NCBI GenBank assembly: GCA_036345935.2
Contig: JADWOT020000002.1
Location: 15,532,913-15,596,912, forward strand
Reading direction: 5' to 3'
DNA: 64,000 bases
Source: Taenia hydatigena
Taxonomy: Eukaryota > Platyhelminthes > Cestoda > Cyclophyllidea > Taeniidae
Numbering within the stretch: the first letter of the stretch is position 1; every line of letters begins with the position of its first letter. The notes under the pieces are model-generated. The model was not told where the DNA came from. It saw nothing but the letters and a program-made list of their open reading frames with translations, and did not search any database. The position numbers were made by a program, and so were the translations under genes. Of the stretch, positions 60,080 to 64,000 are shown in pieces.

Positions 60080-60084
60080 ATTGG
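60080..60084 (-). promoter_or_regulatory. CCAAT box of the metallothionein gene
   Basis: GACCAATCAGA on the minus strand contains CCAAT about 65 nt upstream of the TATA-like element, the usual spacing. No perfect metal-response element (TGCRCNC) was found; TGCGCCT near 60147 is a one-mismatch match, and a CACGTG E-box lies near 60130. Confidence 0.5.
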
Positions 60085-63000
60085 TCACAAACTAGAAGCA
60101 AAACGAGTCCCCACAAAAATACATTTTGCACGTGATTTGCATGTGTGCGCCTTTCGCAAGAAAAATCTCGGTATCATATTCGCGTTTTAATTCAGAAATT
60201 TGAGCACAATTTGTCAGAGTAACGTTAAAATGACCAAAAAATTATTGTCGATTTGAGGCTTTTTTAAAAGATGCACATTAGTAGGGTCCAATTTTCTGGT
60301 TTATTATAAAAGCGTAATCACCTTCAAAGTCATAGGTACGCTTAGAGCCACTTCTATCTTCTTTTGAAAATTCAACTGCATAAGTGCGTTCCTTTTTTAA
60401 AGGAACAGACAGTCGAGGCTAAGAATTGACATTAATAAGGGCATACTGACTGCCAAATAAAGCCTTTGAAAGCTACAAAATCCTACCTTTCGTTAGCATA
60501 AACACTAGTCAGTAGGCTAGCTTTTAAAAAGAATGATTCATAAAGCAGCCTTTGATGATCTTAAGAGGAATATGTGTCCACCCATTGTTAGCACAAACAA
60601 AGCATAAGTCTGCATAGCTCTTCTTCATGCCTCTTCTGCGCGCCTAAGTAACCAGCCTTTTGCTTGCGGTCTCTACCTTGTTAGCACTTTGTGCCCCTAG
60701 TTTGCTACAGTTGTGTTTCGAGCATACTGCAACAGATAGCGGCTGTTGAGAATTGCATCTGTCCTCCCCGTAAGGATGAAGAGTCGACCTGACTTATGCT
60801 TAGACGGATCGTTTAAATTAGAAGGCAAACATCGCTGCTTGAAGTCCAATATATAAAAAGGCTACATTTTATGGAAGGAAACTTTTATAGAGTTTTTGCT
60901 TTCCACGCTAATTTTGCTTTTAATTTTACCCGTAGTTGAGGCTCAGTGAAATGAAATGCGATCCCCTCCATTTTAATGGTCAGATACCAAAAAAAATCGG
61001 GAAGTATGTGAAAATTTGGGTTGCATCAAGACTATATGTGACCAATCTCTTAAATGTAATGCTTTGATTATTTGTTAAATTCATATTTTTGACGTCGTGT
61101 GTGCTTAGTTCTACGCCTTTGTGCTTCTTCCGTTCACAGTAGCTAATGGGCTATGCTAGTGGCCCTTAATCCTCTCTACCTTCACAATGCATAATTTTCC
61201 CAAGCATTGTAATTTCGAGAGTTTCTGGGGAAAATACAAAATGCTTTGCTGCTGGAATCATATCTTACGACACTTTAAAGAGACTTATTTAAGCAACATA
61301 TTCAAGCAAGTGGAAATAATGATCATTTAAGTGAATGATTAAGGGGAATCGTTTCCAGTGTCTTTGCTTGATTTTACGTGCATATTTAACGTCATTTTTT
61401 TTGTTGATGGAAAAGAGCACATTTGACCTTCTGTCCTTTTACGCAGTCCTCCGTAAAGTTATTAAAGCATTTAACGTTCGTACTGAACACCCAAATCTAT
61501 TTATTATGTCAACCTTAGTCTCGTTTTTACAGACTATTTCTGACAACTTCTTTGCAATTTCTTTTAAAATTTCAGAAAAAATTTAATGAAATTGGGTAAG
61601 ATCGCTTTGTGATTGAGCAGGCAACCGTTCAAGATGCTCACGCTGCGGAAAAGCAGGTAACATTTAATTTCTTAATGCTTAACAAGTGATGAAGTAACGA
61701 GCATTTATCCAAGTTACGCGCGCTGTGCCCTCTATAATTTCGATTAAATTGGTTGACAACGCTATTTGAAACATGAAAATGTGGCATACATTGCGATGGT
61801 GAAATCAAACACATAGTAAAGATTTAGAGCTCTTTGTAGTCTGAATGATACTGAGCTTGCAATCACAAGTAGAGGAGATTAAGTTTCGTATCCTAACTTA
61901 TTTTGAATAGCCTTCCACAATTCTTGACATAAATAATGCGTGCTCCTCATTTTTAAAGAGGTGTCTTTAATGATATGAATCGGAATAAGGGCACAAACAT
62001 GTATCAGTGACAAGGTCACCCCTCATTGTTGCAGTGCATAGTTGGTATATGGATTACGATTTTTATTTGCTCCACAGATTCTACTTTAACCACAGCCTAC
62101 GCTGCCTTACTTGTGCTTTTAGTCAGTTAAATTCTAACGAGACCATGATTGGTCAGCCTCTTGAAGTAAGACAAGTCTAGGGCTAAAGTGAGGGCAGTTA
62201 GACAAATGATCAGACTTGGTGATTAAGGTTCTCCTGTAGCATGTCGATGGGTGGAAGCACCAAGGGGACACAGTGGGATTGTCAGATAGGAGGAAGTTAT
62301 AAAGGCTTTGAAAGCTCTTTTATGATTTGCTTTGTGGAACCACTTTTGCATCAAAACACTACTAACGATTGTGTGTTTGATGTCCAGATAGTTGCCACTG
62401 ACATTGGGTGCCTAACTTTATGTGACCTCCCATTCACATCATGCAATACGCCCGTTCTTGCCAAGTAAATCTATTATACATTGCACATTTGCGCATGCGA
62501 AAGTATTGTGCGAAATAAATTTTCGAATAGAAAATAAGCACAACAACTTTTAGTTTAAGAAGCTGACATGAATAACTCAATAGTTGTTTGTCGATCTCGA
62601 CAGCCTACTAGATGTAAAACTACCAGTTCCTCGAGAAAGCGAGCAAACACGAACCGCTTTATTATAAAGAGCATTTATTGCATTGTTTTCGCGCAATTTT
62701 TTAAGCATTTGATTCTCCAGTTTCTCAAATTCTGCAATATGCATTTGAATGCAAATCGGTGTGAATTTAAAAAATAGCAGTCAATCTTTGGGTGTTCAAA
62801 CCTCAAATTAAAGGCTAATGCTTAAAGTACAAATGGCCTGTATAAATGAGTCCTTGTCACTTTGTCCATCCATAAATCGAGTCTATCCAAGCGTATGCAG
62901 ATTTTCAATCAAACCGTTGGACCGGAAAGCTATTCATCGCGTCGATGCTGAGCATCCGTGGTAGTGTCAGAACCATACCAATGACATGGCATGACGAAGA

Positions 63001-63112
63001 TTGCATGTGGTCTGTAGACTCACGTGAGCGTTAAGTCATTTCGAATGAGTAACTGAGCCTCATTGATGTTGCTAAGACGAATTTAAAAAGAACTTATTGA
63101 TTAGAATTAAAG
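60085..63112. other. No gene recognised
   Basis: About 3 kb of AT-rich sequence with short frames (61335-61586, 62241-62468, 62568-62777), none with recognisable features. Confidence 0.35.
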
Positions 63113-63423
63113 TTATGGGCTCGCTTTGTATGGAAAGAGGTTAATGCCCAGTATTGACCGTGAAGAGTGACCACACAAAGATCTAACAAGTGGTTTTCTA
63201 TGGTGTGACGAGGAAGCACTCCTCCTCGCTACTACTTCAAGTTTCATGCAGTTAATGCACAGCTGCAGACTTCCATCCACGGCGACTTGGATGCTCAAAC
63301 GAGTTTGCCTAAAATCATTTCTCACCCTCAAAGATTGGCTTCCTCCAGCAGTGGAGGTGGCGCTGGTCTGGAAGTCCGCCTGCAGCCTTATTAGTTTATT
63401 TAATACGGCACTACAAATACTGG
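63113..63423 (-). CDS. Candidate exon, unrecognised
   Basis: After acceptor TTCTCCTGCAG (phase 1) the minus frame stays open for 103 codons to TAA at 63113, reading SAVLNKLIRLQADFQTSATS. A donor TTTGAGG|GTGAGA at 63329 would end it after about 31 residues instead. No domain recognised. The remaining sequence to the right edge holds short frames only. Confidence 0.22.
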
Positions 63424-64000
63424 CTGCAGGAGAACCCCACCTTCTACCCTATGCGACCACAGCTTTTCATTTGGCATGTTTTTGCCGAATGTCCTTTTCT
63501 TGAGCAGCACACGTGTCTGGAGACTCGGACGACTTAATCGCAGTGCAAGAAAGTCGACTACAGCCTTTCAAGCAAACGTTTTCAAGTCTCTGTGGCGCCA
63601 TCCCTTTGGCTCGGGGTCGAACACAAACACTAACTCACGAGTAAACTTAACCTACGTTTACATGGTTACTGAGGTCTTAATCTATGCGCTACATTAAGAT
63701 AATGTCAACATAAAGCCGAGAACTGAAGCTAAGTCTATTAGTGTAGAAATAAATTAGTAAATAATCAGAATGTCTTAGCTGGCGAAATCCATCTGAATTA
63801 AAATAAAAATCATCCAACACACCGTCAGGTCAACCTTAGGTAGTCGCTTGAAGCGCTGTGCAAAATAAAAAAGTGTACCCAAAGAGGCATTGCATTTTAG
63901 AAAAAAAGGTGCCATAACAGTAATTTTACTTTGATCTCCTGCGTTTACTTTGAGAAATAAGAGAATAAAGCAATCAAATAAGTAAGTATATGCGAATAAA

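Overview
The window looks like nuclear DNA from a parasitic flatworm, most likely a taeniid-type tapeworm (Taenia/Echinococcus group). The basis is gene content: a secreted single-FN3 antigen gene with the signal / FN3 / hydrophobic-tail exon layout of the EG95/45W/TSOL18 oncosphere antigens, an SCP/TAPS (venom-allergen-like, VAL) gene, a very short metallothionein, and introns of about 30-220 bp with GT-AG borders. DNA is moderately AT-rich by eye. There is one 100-N assembly gap, many old dispersed repeats, and no bacterial-type organisation. Species was not determined.

Well supported genes: (1) a VAL gene on the minus strand, 8200-7227, four exons; (2) an F-box protein resembling FBXO4 on the plus strand, about 20171-21248; (3) an FN3 oncosphere-antigen-type gene on the minus strand, 40118-38893, three exons; (4) an orphan FN3-like exon on the minus strand, 49208-48952; (5) a 31-residue, eight-cysteine metallothionein on the minus strand, 59961-59784, with TATA and CCAAT elements; (6) an apparently intronless 113-residue Cys-rich protein on the plus strand, 55034-55375, with a TATA box and poly(A) signal.

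Less certain multi-exon models, based only on open frames plus phase-consistent splice sites and without recognised homology, lie at 14401-17993 (+), 24505-25016 (+), 29406-28711 (-), 30925-32202 (+), 33238-32377 (-), 33853-34327 (+), 35809-35467 (-), 37125-37893 (+, micro-exon structure), 48512-47671 (-), 51710-51969 (+, introns of 42 and 34 nt) and a few single exons. In a sequence this size, ORFs of about 100 codons are expected by chance, so these carry low confidence.

Repeats: two tandem arrays with the same 53-bp period (about 26720-28580 and 56322-56960) are alignable without gaps and look like diverged members of one satellite family. Other repeats are an inverted pair (840-1255 / 4838-5262), a dispersed family at 1-180, 12.5-13.9, 14.84-14.90 and 18.87-19.07 kb, a rearranged family at 34.4, 36.2-37.0 and 41.6-42.3 kb, and a roughly 1.1-kb tandem segmental duplication (43.01-44.06 / 45.18-46.29 kb) between the two FN3 loci.

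The gene set reads as host-interface and stress products (VAL, FN3 antigen, metallothionein, Cys-rich protein) next to housekeeping protein turnover (F-box). Three of the small genes carry TATA boxes about 50-62 nt upstream of the ATG. Three loci appear to place the ATG alone, or nearly alone, at the end of the first exon.
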